This document shows positions 1 to 5,686 of a DNA stretch of 6,437 bases, in pieces. Below the pieces are notes generated by a model that saw only the letters and a list, made by a program, of their open reading frames with translations, ran no database searches and was not told the origin of the DNA. Origin of the DNA: Cellvibrionales bacterium UBA4495 (lineage in GTDB: Bacteria > Pseudomonadota > Gammaproteobacteria > Pseudomonadales > Porticoccaceae); contig DGNJ01000036.1 of NCBI GenBank assembly GCA_002388905.1, positions 1 to 6,437 on the forward strand, in the 5' to 3' direction. The translations under genes and the position numbers were made by a program. Within the stretch, counting starts at the first letter, position 1. Each line of letters opens with the position of its first letter.

Positions 1-104
1 AGCTGGTCTACATCATGCCGCCCTACGGCATAGAACCAGACGATTTGAGCCAACTGACCACCGCCATGGCGGCGGTAGCCGAGCTAACGTCGAAAGCCGG
101 TTGA
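1..104 (+). CDS. bioA: Adenosylmethionine-8-amino-7-oxononanoate aminotransferase, C-terminal end (partial)
   Basis: Only the last 33 codons are present; the reading frame begins at base 3 and stops with TGA at 102-104. The peptide starts LVYIMPPYGIEPDDLSQL, which matches the conserved C-terminal strand of BioA-type class III aminotransferases (E. coli BioA has LIYLMPPYIILPQQL in this place). BioA is a cytosolic PLP enzyme that makes 7,8-diaminopelargonate for biotin synthesis, using S-adenosylmethionine as amino donor. The PLP lysine and the rest of the fold lie outside the window, so another class III aminotransferase with a similar tail cannot be fully excluded. The gene converges on the SDR gene with a 64-bp gap that contains no convincing terminator. 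Confidence 0.72.
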   Translation, partial: LVYIMPPYGIEPDDLSQLTTAMAAVAELTSKAG

Positions 105-168
105 AGTCGCCCCAGCGACCCGTGGCCCGCTTCAGTCCATGCGCCGCCGATTCCGCGTTGCGGTGGGG

Positions 169-1068
169 CTACGAAAGGTAGCCGACGCCCGTCAGTTGTT
201 CGGACACTTGCCATAACTTATCCGCCAGCCGCGGGTCTTTTGCCCGCTTTCGAATACGGGCCGGGGCCGGGTACCCGGCCATCTCCAGCCAGCCACTGGG
301 GCCATAATACTGGCCTGAACGGGCCTCCGGCGATGTGGCGGCGAACACGCTGGGGTAGCAGCCCATGTGTTGGGGCTGGGCAAAAAAACGGTTGAAGATG
401 TCCGTGCCGCTGGTGCTTTGCAGGTTGGTGTCCGAGTAACCGGGGTGCACGGCGATGGAATCGATTTTCGAGCCGCTTTCCTTGAGCCGCTTGTGCAGTT
501 CGCGGGCGAACATGAGATTGGCCAGCTTGCTGCGGCCGTAGAACGCCCAGCGAGCGTAGCTTTTCTCGGCATTCAGGTTGCTGAAGTCCAGCTTGCCGAA
601 ATGATGGGCCACGCTGGAAACCGTGACCACCCGCGGTTCATCCGCCTGGTCGAGAAGGTCCAGCACCAGGCCGGTCAGTGCGAAGTGCCCCAGGTGGTTG
701 GTGCCGAATTGCACTTCAAAGCCGTCCCGGGTTCTGGAAAGCGGCGGCGCCATCAAACCCGCGTTGTTCAGCAAAACATCGAGTTTGCCGTAGCGCTTTC
801 TCAATACTTCCGAGAACGCTTTGATCGAGGCCTGGTCCGCCAGATCCAGGGACATTAGCTCTAGGTTTGCGGCCGGAAGTTCCTGCTGGATGCGCGCCAT
901 CGCCGCGTCGCCCTTGCTCTGATCACGGCACGCCATGATCACCTCGGCCCCGCGTCCCGCCAGCAGGCGGGTGGATTCAAGACCCAGCCCGCTGTTGGCG
1001 CCTGTTATCAATACCGTTTTACCCTCCATGACGGGGATGTTATCGGGGGTCCATGTGATCTTTTCCAT
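169..1068 (-). CDS. Short-chain dehydrogenase/reductase, retinol-dehydrogenase-like
   Basis: This is a 299-residue classical SDR, a cytosolic NAD(P)-dependent oxidoreductase. Visible motifs are TGANSGLG (22-29, dinucleotide-binding TGxxxGxG), an Arg after strand 2 (CRD, R48) that favours NADP(H), DL (75-76), NNAG (101-104), the TNHLGHF segment with catalytic Asn124, the VSS serine (151/152), and YGRSK (Y177, K181). The HPGYSDT segment is also typical. The long gap between the serine and YxxxK and the overall length resemble retinol dehydrogenase/WW-oxidoreductase-like SDRs; the substrate is unknown. The start is supported by AAGGAG (1075-1080, minus strand) 6 nt before the ATG. It lies 22 bp downstream of the saccharopine-dehydrogenase-like gene on the same strand, so the two form an operon driven from the promoter at 2198-2228. 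Confidence 0.9.
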   Translation of the reverse strand: MEKITWTPDNIPVMEGKTVLITGANSGLGLESTRLLAGRGAEVIMACRDQSKGDAAMARIQQELPAANLELMSLDLADQASIKAFSEVLRKRYGKLDVLLNNAGLMAPPLSRTRDGFEVQFGTNHLGHFALTGLVLDLLDQADEPRVVTVSSVAHHFGKLDFSNLNAEKSYARWAFYGRSKLANLMFARELHKRLKESGSKIDSIAVHPGYSDTNLQSTSGTDIFNRFFAQPQHMGCYPSVFAATSPEARSGQYYGPSGWLEMAGYPAPARIRKRAKDPRLADKLWQVSEQLTGVGYLS

Positions 1069-1090
1069 GAGCCTCTCCTTTGTGGGTGGC

Positions 1091-2170
1091 TTAGGTGATG
1101 ACCAAAGAGCCGGATTCCGGCAATTGTGTCACCAGTTCCGGGCCGACCAGTCTGGATGGCGTGTAGGCGCCACCGGCGGTTTGGTTTTCCATCAGATGGG
1201 CAACCACCGCCAGAGAACCGGTAATCGTGAGGCTGTATCCATTGGCGGTCTTGATGCGGGCCGTTTTCGTTTCGCCCCGGGCGTTTGTGACTTCTCCCCA
1301 CACAAAGGTCGGCATTGCCGCTCTGGCGTTTTCGTCCGGGCCTTTCACGGTTTTGGCGATGCGCGCCTTGATCATTTTCTGGACCAGTTTGAGACCCAGC
1401 AACGAGCGGATGTAATTGGCGCGTTTGGCGCTCGATATCATTCGTGGAGACCCGGGGATAAAGGCTTCAATATTACCGATTCCGGTGCTGTGATAGGCGG
1501 TCGAGACATCACCCCACGGGATGGTCATCGCCTCTTTCTCACCATCGCCAAAATCAATCCGGCGAACATGGTAGGCGAGGGGAACGGTTTCGATTTTGCC
1601 GTCGCGACGAATCTTGCCACCCTGCGCCAGCCCTTCCACGGACGTCTTGGCGGTACCCGGAGAGAAGCCGGAGCGGGAATCAAAGCCCAGTGCCAGATGC
1701 GTGGCATCGGGCATGGCGTCCTTGAGCGCGGCGGCCACGCAATCGGTCGGAATCACGTCGAACCCGACGCCGGGGCAGAGCACGATACCCGCGGAGCGCG
1801 CCTTGTCGCTCAGCCTTTGCGCCAGCTCGAACACCTCGATTTCACCAGTGATGTCCAGGTAATGCGCCCGCGCGGCGATACAGGCTTTCATCATCGGTTC
1901 GGCGGTGGCGGAAAAGGGGCCGGCGCAATTCAGTACCAGCGACATATCGTTGATTTTCCGCGTGGCCTGTTCCACCTCATCGAGACTGAAACCAACGGCC
2001 TCGAGGCCCAGTTCAGTGGCCAGCCCCTGAAGCTTGTCCAGGCTGCGTCCGGCAAGAACAGGCTTCTGGCCACGCCGTACGGCCTCCCTGGCGATCAATT
2101 CACCCGTGTAGCCGTAGGCGCCATAGATCATCCACGGCTTCTGCTCGGACGCGGTCTTCTGTTCACTCAT
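1091..2170 (-). CDS. Saccharopine dehydrogenase-like NAD(P)-binding reductase
   Basis: This is a 359-residue protein of the saccharopine dehydrogenase NADP-binding superfamily, related to eukaryotic SCCPDH and mycobacterial trans-acting enoyl reductases. An N-terminal Rossmann fold is shown by GAYGYTG (17-23) and AGR (41-43, Arg suited to NADP). NCAGPF (82-87), YLDITGE (105-111) and PGVGFDVIPTDC (134-145) are hallmark segments of this group. Lysine-pathway saccharopine dehydrogenase activity is not expected; the likely role is reduction or oxidation of an unidentified substrate in the cytosol. A GTG six codons upstream (2186-2188) is in frame, but the ATG at 2168-2170 has AGGAG at an ideal 7-nt distance and is preferred. 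It is the first gene of an operon with the SDR gene and is preceded by a MerR-type 19-bp-spacer promoter. Confidence 0.86.
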   Translation of the reverse strand: MSEQKTASEQKPWMIYGAYGYTGELIAREAVRRGQKPVLAGRSLDKLQGLATELGLEAVGFSLDEVEQATRKINDMSLVLNCAGPFSATAEPMMKACIAARAHYLDITGEIEVFELAQRLSDKARSAGIVLCPGVGFDVIPTDCVAAALKDAMPDATHLALGFDSRSGFSPGTAKTSVEGLAQGGKIRRDGKIETVPLAYHVRRIDFGDGEKEAMTIPWGDVSTAYHSTGIGNIEAFIPGSPRMISSAKRANYIRSLLGLKLVQKMIKARIAKTVKGPDENARAAMPTFVWGEVTNARGETKTARIKTANGYSLTITGSLAVVAHLMENQTAGGAYTPSRLVGPELVTQLPESGSLVIT

Positions 2171-2177
2171 GGTGCCA

Positions 2178-2182
2178 CTCCT
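2178..2182 (-). promoter_or_regulatory. Shine-Dalgarno site deciding the start of the saccharopine-dehydrogenase-like gene
   Basis: AGGAG on the minus strand lies 7 nt before the ATG at 2170. The alternative GTG start at 2188 would place this site inside the coding region and has no comparable site of its own. Confidence 0.75.
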
Positions 2183-2197
2183 GATCACAAAACCCGT

Positions 2198-2228
2198 ACC
2201 TTAAGGTTAAATCAGGCTTTAAGGTCAA
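2198..2228 (-). promoter_or_regulatory. MerR-type promoter/operator for the reductase-SDR operon
   Basis: Read on the minus strand, the -35 is TTGACC (2223-2228), the spacer is 19 bp, and the -10 is TAAGGT (2198-2203). The first 16 bp of the spacer (2207-2222) form a dyad with perfect arms TTAAA and TTTAA around 6 bp. A 19-bp spacer with the dyad placed next to the -35 is the classic layout of promoters activated by DNA distortion by MerR proteins, and TAAGGT is the -10 of the mer operon promoter. Expected transcription start is near 2191, about 20 nt before the ATG. It matches the promoter at 2244-2274 at 27 of 31 positions; all differences fall in the dyad centre. Confidence 0.82.
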
Positions 2229-2243
2229 TTTTTTTGGGGGAGC

Positions 2244-2274
2244 TTGACCTTAAATCTATATTTAACCTTAAGGT
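2244..2274 (+). promoter_or_regulatory. MerR-type promoter/operator for the ADC-like gene
   Basis: The -35 is TTGACC (2244-2249), the spacer 19 bp, and the -10 TAAGGT (2269-2274). The dyad at 2250-2265 has perfect 6-bp arms TTAAAT and ATTTAA around CTAT, occupying spacer positions 1-16, the same register as the dyad in the mer promoter. It is divergent from its near-copy at 2198-2228 with 15 bp between the -35 boxes (a run of seven T and five G, then AGC). The expected start point near 2281 gives a leader of about 85 nt before the ATG at 2367. Confidence 0.82.
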
Positions 2275-2366
2275 GCCTTCACCCGCTGCCTGACAGCCAT
2301 CACGAGCGCTTTCGCGAAGGCCTCGATGACGGTAATCAGGCCATTATCGACAAGAGGTGAAACACC

Positions 2367-3371
2367 ATGAAACCAAGCCAGATAACAGTAGCCGCCGTGG
2401 CTCTGAGCATGATGATCCCCACGGCGTGGGCAAGCAGCCCCGAGAGCCACGAACAAGTGGAACGGACCGTGATCGATATCGCCGGCCACGAGGTGCCGGT
2501 CGTCGAGGGTGGCCTGTACGACCGGTATCGCTCCAACCCGCCGTTGTCGGTCATCGCGGAAGAATCGCCCGACACCGATCTGAGCTGGTTCGAGACACTG
2601 AACAAAACCAAAGTGGATATCGGCTTTGAGTCCTACTCGCCGAACTTCTATTACGAGAACAGCAAGGTGACGGTGATCTACACCGCGGATATCCAGCGGC
2701 TTCGCGACCTGATGCCCGCCAAGGTTCTGGAGCAGGTTCAGCCGCTGCAGGTATGGCCCGGTCGCGGCCTGGTGGCCTTAACCGCTTACGCGTATCACTA
2801 CTGCGATAATGACAGCTATAACGAGATCTCGCTGGCCATTGTCACCAACAAACCCGGTGACTCGAACCTGGGACCGATCAGCCTTGTCAGCCAGGGTATG
2901 TCGAAGGACTTTTGGGGCTATGTGCTTAAACTGCCGGTGGATACGGAGCTGGCCCGGATTCGGGGCGTCGTGGGCTATAACCTCCCCAAATGGCTCACCG
3001 GGATTGATTACCGTGAGAACGATGACTCGCTGACCTTCGAGGTAATGGATGCGGAGACCGGTGAACTGGATTTCGTGTTGGAGACCGCCAAGCTCGAGGA
3101 CGTCTCGAATGAGCCGACCCTGGTGACCAACAGCTTCACCAACCTGGACCAGCAGGGCGAGCTGACCTACGGTTATGCCGTGTCTCGTCAGTTGGTATCC
3201 GGTTCCAGCATGGACGATGAGAAGGTGAAACTGAGCCTGGGTGACGGTGGTTTCTCCCGGTACATCAGATCCCTGGACCTGGGAGAAATGGTCCGCTACG
3301 ACTATGTGCCGGACTTCCAGAGCGCGCTGTACGCACCAAAACCGCTAACGTCCCTGTTAGCGGCGGACTGA
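2367..3371 (+). CDS. Exported acetoacetate decarboxylase-like protein
   Basis: This is a 334-residue protein with a likely Sec signal peptide: MK start, hydrophobic stretch at about 6-20, and an AWA-S cleavage site after residue 22. The mature part belongs to the acetoacetate decarboxylase (ADC) fold family. Aligned by eye with the Clostridium enzyme, YNEISLAI (151-158) falls on the segment with its active-site glutamate, giving E153, and GVVGYNLPKWL (200-210) falls on GRELSAYPKKL. K208 therefore takes the Schiff-base lysine position (K115), but the neighbouring pKa-tuning lysine (K116) is W209, and the GRE residues are not kept. True acetoacetate decarboxylation is thus doubtful, and the substrate is unknown. 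A periplasmic location is inferred. The start has AAGAGGTGA (2352-2360) in good position. It converges with the epimerase-like gene, with a 23-bp gap. Confidence 0.8.
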   Translation: MKPSQITVAAVALSMMIPTAWASSPESHEQVERTVIDIAGHEVPVVEGGLYDRYRSNPPLSVIAEESPDTDLSWFETLNKTKVDIGFESYSPNFYYENSKVTVIYTADIQRLRDLMPAKVLEQVQPLQVWPGRGLVALTAYAYHYCDNDSYNEISLAIVTNKPGDSNLGPISLVSQGMSKDFWGYVLKLPVDTELARIRGVVGYNLPKWLTGIDYRENDDSLTFEVMDAETGELDFVLETAKLEDVSNEPTLVTNSFTNLDQQGELTYGYAVSRQLVSGSSMDDEKVKLSLGDGGFSRYIRSLDLGEMVRYDYVPDFQSALYAPKPLTSLLAAD

Positions 3372-3394
3372 GACCGAAGGAGGGCGGCGGGCGT

Positions 3395-4324
3395 TCAGTC
3401 GGCGGATTCATCCCGAATCGTGACCAACGCCTGCCGATAGTGCGTTACCGGGAAGTCCGGAAAGCGCGCCTTGAACTTATCCGAGAGGAACAGGTTGTCG
3501 GTCTTGTAACGGGGCAACAGTTCCTCGGTTTCGCGAATGGTCTTATTGAAACGGGAAACCAGCCAGAGTTGCCAGCGCTTGAGCACCTTGTAGCGGGCGT
3601 CCACGCCGAAAACATCCGCAGCCAGCTCCACGAATTGCTTGTAGGTCAGGCGGTTGTCGTCACAGGGTAAATGCCAGGTCTGCCCGTAGGCATCCGGTGT
3701 GTTGCCGAGTAACGCCATGGCGCGGCTGGCATCCGGGGTATAGATCAGAGTGCGCAGGGTGTCGTCGCGCAGAAACACCTTGGCGGGCTGACCGGCAAGC
3801 AGGCTGTCGATCACCGTGGTATTGGTGATGCTTTGCGTCTGCCCCGGACCATAGAACTCCGGTGCCCGGCAGATCACCGCGTCCACCCGACCCTGATCCA
3901 TGGCGTCCAGCAACATCAGTGTGATTTCCTCCCGGGCCCGGCCTTTGGGACCGTTCGGCTGAAAAGGCGATGCTTCCGTTTGCGGCACACTGGTTTGCGG
4001 ATACATGTAGGTATTATCGAAATAGACCAGTTTCGCCCCGTGGGCGGCACAGGCCTCGATCACGTTGCGCATCATGATAGGCCAGCGATCAACCCATATC
4101 TGGCTGTCGATGGGCAGCCCGGCGGTCATATAGACAATTTCCGATCCCGCCACGGCCGCACGGGTCTGTCCCGCGTCCATCAGATCGGCGCTGACCAACT
4201 CGTCATCCTCGTTCACCGTCCGGGGGTTCCGGCTGACCAGGCGAAGTGAGCCGGTGAAGTCCCGCCTCAGGCTCAGGGCCAGCTCCCGCCCGATCTGTCC
4301 GCTTGCGCCCAATATCGTCTGCAT
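3395..4324 (-). CDS. NAD-dependent epimerase/dehydratase-like (extended SDR) protein
   Basis: This is a cytosolic Rossmann protein of about 309 residues. GASGQIG near the N-terminus is the GxxGxxG dinucleotide-binding loop; LVYFDNTYMYP and the downstream CRAPEFYGPG segment are typical of extended SDR/epimerase family proteins. The place where YxxxK normally lies reads NGPKGRAREE, so the catalytic tyrosine appears absent; it may use other chemistry or only bind a cofactor. Two start codons compete: ATG at 4328-4330 is only 3 nt from the GGGAG site, whereas ATG at 4322-4324 is 9 nt from it and gives the usual short MQTILGASG start, so 4324 is preferred (311 residues with the upstream start). 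It is transcribed from the MerR-type promoter at 4363-4393, divergent from the DJ-1-like gene. Confidence 0.82.
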   Translation of the reverse strand: MQTILGASGQIGRELALSLRRDFTGSLRLVSRNPRTVNEDDELVSADLMDAGQTRAAVAGSEIVYMTAGLPIDSQIWVDRWPIMMRNVIEACAAHGAKLVYFDNTYMYPQTSVPQTEASPFQPNGPKGRAREEITLMLLDAMDQGRVDAVICRAPEFYGPGQTQSITNTTVIDSLLAGQPAKVFLRDDTLRTLIYTPDASRAMALLGNTPDAYGQTWHLPCDDNRLTYKQFVELAADVFGVDARYKVLKRWQLWLVSRFNKTIRETEELLPRYKTDNLFLSDKFKARFPDFPVTHYRQALVTIRDESAD

Positions 4325-4333
4325 TGCCATTCA

Positions 4334-4338
4334 CTCCC
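4334..4338 (-). promoter_or_regulatory. Shine-Dalgarno site bearing on the epimerase-like start
   Basis: GGGAG on the minus strand. Its spacing is 3 nt to the ATG at 4330 and 9 nt to the ATG at 4324, which favours the second start. Confidence 0.55.
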
Positions 4339-4362
4339 GGGATCCTTGTTCGATGACCATCG

Positions 4363-4393
4363 ATGCTAACGTTGAAGCTCGCTTTAGAGTCAA
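4363..4393 (-). promoter_or_regulatory. MerR-type promoter/operator for the epimerase-like gene
   Basis: On the minus strand, -35 TTGACT (4388-4393), a 19-bp spacer, and -10 TAGCAT (4363-4368). The dyad within the first 16 spacer bases has arms TAAAGC and GCTTCA around GA (5 of 6 pairs), centred at 4379.5. It is the most diverged of the four promoters, but spacer length and dyad register are the same. The expected start near 4356 gives a leader of about 30 nt. Confidence 0.68.
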
Positions 4394-4408
4394 GCAACCA
4401 AATTGCCG

Positions 4409-4439
4409 TTGACCTTGAAGTCGGGTTCAAACCTAAACT
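4409..4439 (+). promoter_or_regulatory. MerR-type promoter/operator for the DJ-1-like gene
   Basis: The -35 is TTGACC (4409-4414), the spacer 19 bp, and the -10 TAAACT (4434-4439). The dyad at 4415-4430 has perfect arms TTGAA and TTCAA around 6 bp, in spacer positions 1-16. The -35 boxes of this promoter and of the divergent one at 4363-4393 are 15 bp apart, exactly as in the 2198-2274 region. Confidence 0.76.
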
Positions 4440-4469
4440 GGTCCGGTCGAATCCTGGAGGACGCCTTAC

Positions 4470-5156
4470 ATGAGCAAACGGATCCTGCATGTGGTCAGTA
4501 ACGTGGCCCACTACGACGACCCGGAGGACCCCACCGGGCTGTGGTTATCGGAACTGACCCATGCCTGGCACGAATTCGAGCAAGCCGGCTTCGAACAGTA
4601 TATCGTTAGCCCGAAAGGCGGGCGGTCGCCCTTGGAGCCACGCTCGCTGAAATGGCCCAACCTGGACGCCACGGCAAAAGCCTGGCGAGCCGACGAGAAG
4701 CGCATGGCGTTGCTGGCCAACACCGCCAGTCCCGAAAGTATTAACGCTGCGGATTATGACGCCATCTATTTCACCGGCGGCCACGCGGTGATGTGGGATT
4801 TCCCGGACGCCGAGGGCCTGCAGCGCCTCACCCGAGAAATCTTTGAACAGGGTGGGGTAGTGGCATCCGTCTGCCATGGCTACTGCGGACTACTGAATAC
4901 AACCCTGTCCGACGGCTCACGGCTCGTTGACGGCCGTAAGGTCACCGGTTTTTCCTGGACCGAAGAAATCCTGGCGGGTGTCGCCAAGAAAATGCCCTAC
5001 AACGCGGAGCAAGAAATGAAGGATAGGGGAGCCCGGTATGAAAAGGCCTTGCTTCCGTTTACGTCCAACGTGGTCACTGACGGGCGCCTGGTAACGGGCC
5101 AGAACCCACAATCGGCCAAAGCCACGGCGAAACAGGTCGTCACCGTGCTGGCGTAG
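4470..5156 (+). CDS. DJ-1/PfpI family protein, Hsp31/glyoxalase III-like
   Basis: This is a 228-residue cytosolic protein of the DJ-1/PfpI (class I glutamine amidotransferase-like) superfamily. The nucleophile elbow ASVCHGYCGLLN places the reactive cysteine at C135 followed by H136; E28 in GLWLSELTHAW is the conserved glutamate that interacts with this cysteine; YFTGGHAVMWDFPD (100-113) is the oxyanion-side loop of Hsp31-type members. Here the usual GGHG is GGHA. Hsp31-like members act as glutathione-independent glyoxalases or in repair of glycated molecules, and some are chaperones; which applies here is not shown. GGAGG (4456-4460) lies 9 nt before the ATG. The gene has its own MerR-type promoter and converges on the merR gene. 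Confidence 0.87.
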   Translation: MSKRILHVVSNVAHYDDPEDPTGLWLSELTHAWHEFEQAGFEQYIVSPKGGRSPLEPRSLKWPNLDATAKAWRADEKRMALLANTASPESINAADYDAIYFTGGHAVMWDFPDAEGLQRLTREIFEQGGVVASVCHGYCGLLNTTLSDGSRLVDGRKVTGFSWTEEILAGVAKKMPYNAEQEMKDRGARYEKALLPFTSNVVTDGRLVTGQNPQSAKATAKQVVTVLA

Positions 5157-5189
5157 TCAGCACGACCGTTACCAACAAGCCCGCCACGA

Positions 5190-5201
5190 CCGCTTCGGCG
5201 G
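5190..5201. terminator. Weak hairpin between convergent DJ-1-like and merR genes
   Basis: CCGC and GCGG form a 4-bp stem around a stable TTCG tetraloop; the overlapping pair GCTTC/GAAGC (5192-5205) offers an alternative stem. There is no clear T-run on either side. It may contribute to termination or transcript end stability, with low confidence. Confidence 0.28.
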
Positions 5202-5209
5202 AAGCCGGA

Positions 5210-5641
5210 TTAAGTTTCGGGCGCCGGGGAGCCCGAGGTGCTCATTCCGAACTGTGAGAGGACACGCCGCGCGTTGGTGGCACAATCCATATCATTGGGT
5301 TTTGCCTCGATTTCGGTCAGGACATCCTGAAGCTGGGCTTTGCTTTGCGCCAGCCGTGCCTGGATTTCTTCAATGTCGCGGACTTTCTGACGCAGCGCGT
5401 TCAGCAGTGAGTCGTGGTCCCAATCGGCCAGATCGGAGGGCAGCAAGGTGCGAAGTTCATCCAGGCTGAAACCGGCCTGCTGGGCCGTGGTGATCAGTTT
5501 CAGTACCGTGACCGCTTCCTGAGGATAACTGCGGTATCCGTTGGCCTTGCGGTTGACGGTCTTAAGCAGACCGATTTTCTCGTAGAAGCGAATGCGTGAG
5601 GGCGCCAGATCAGTGCGCTCCGCCAGTTCTCCAATTTTCAT
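5210..5641 (-). CDS. MerR-family transcriptional regulator
   Basis: This is a 143-residue protein with the MerR layout: an N-terminal winged helix-turn-helix (MKIGELAERTDLAPSRIRFYEKIGLL, residues 1-26, then NGYRSYPQEAV at 34-44), the second helix pair with AGFSLDEL (56-63), and a long dimerisation coiled coil at about 75-112. MerR proteins bind as dimers to dyads in overlong 19-bp spacers and realign the -35 and -10 on induction. The only cysteine is C120 (MDCATNARRVL) in the short C-terminal tail. The metal-site cysteines of MerR/CueR/ZntR types, the SoxR iron-sulfur cysteines, and the N-terminal-half cysteine of AdhR/NmlR types are missing, so the effector is unknown. The ribosome site is weak (AGG 9 nt upstream). 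A dyad like those of the nearby promoters lies 21-36 nt upstream, suggesting autoregulation. Confidence 0.92.
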   Translation of the reverse strand: MKIGELAERTDLAPSRIRFYEKIGLLKTVNRKANGYRSYPQEAVTVLKLITTAQQAGFSLDELRTLLPSDLADWDHDSLLNALRQKVRDIEEIQARLAQSKAQLQDVLTEIEAKPNDMDCATNARRVLSQFGMSTSGSPAPET

Positions 5642-5661
5642 GGCTGACTACCTGGGTGGGA

Positions 5662-5686
5662 CTGAAGTTGACTTTAACCTTAACAT
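5662..5686. promoter_or_regulatory. Candidate autoregulatory MerR operator upstream of merR
   Basis: A 16-bp dyad at 5662-5677 has inner arms TGAAGT and ACTTTA around TG (5 of 6 pairs), close in sequence to the dyads at 4372-4387 and 4415-4430. It is followed by CCT and TAACAT, so the stretch TTTAACCTTAA (5673-5683) is shared with both operators at 2198-2274. The -35 position on the plus strand (GTGGGA) is degraded, so it is unlikely to be an active rightward promoter. On the minus strand a possible merR -10, TATGTT (5682-5687), overlaps its edge, with only a poor -35 (TTACCT, 20 bp away). Binding here would cover the merR promoter or leader. Confidence 0.5.

Noticed and set aside
106..119. 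Hairpin GTCGC-CCCA-GCGAC after the bioA stop codon as a terminator
   Set aside because: The stem is only 5 bp and no T-run follows on either strand; too weak to call.
367..858. A plus-strand 163-codon frame opposite the SDR gene
   Set aside because: Antisense to a well-supported SDR; no ribosome site and no family motif.
935..2293. A long plus-strand open frame (452 codons)
   Set aside because: It lies antisense across the saccharopine-dehydrogenase-like gene and the start of the SDR gene, reads as low-complexity His/Gly/Arg-rich protein with no family motif, and is a GC-rich mirror frame of real genes.
3366..3400. Inverted repeat GACTGA...TCAGTC between the two convergent stop codons
   Set aside because: It consists of the last codons of both genes (both end in Ala-Asp-stop), with a 23-nt loop and no T-run; likely coincidence rather than a terminator.
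3833..4249. A plus-strand 138-codon frame opposite the epimerase-like gene
   Set aside because: It is antisense to a gene with clear Rossmann motifs, has no recognisable motif of its own, and is best explained as a mirror frame.
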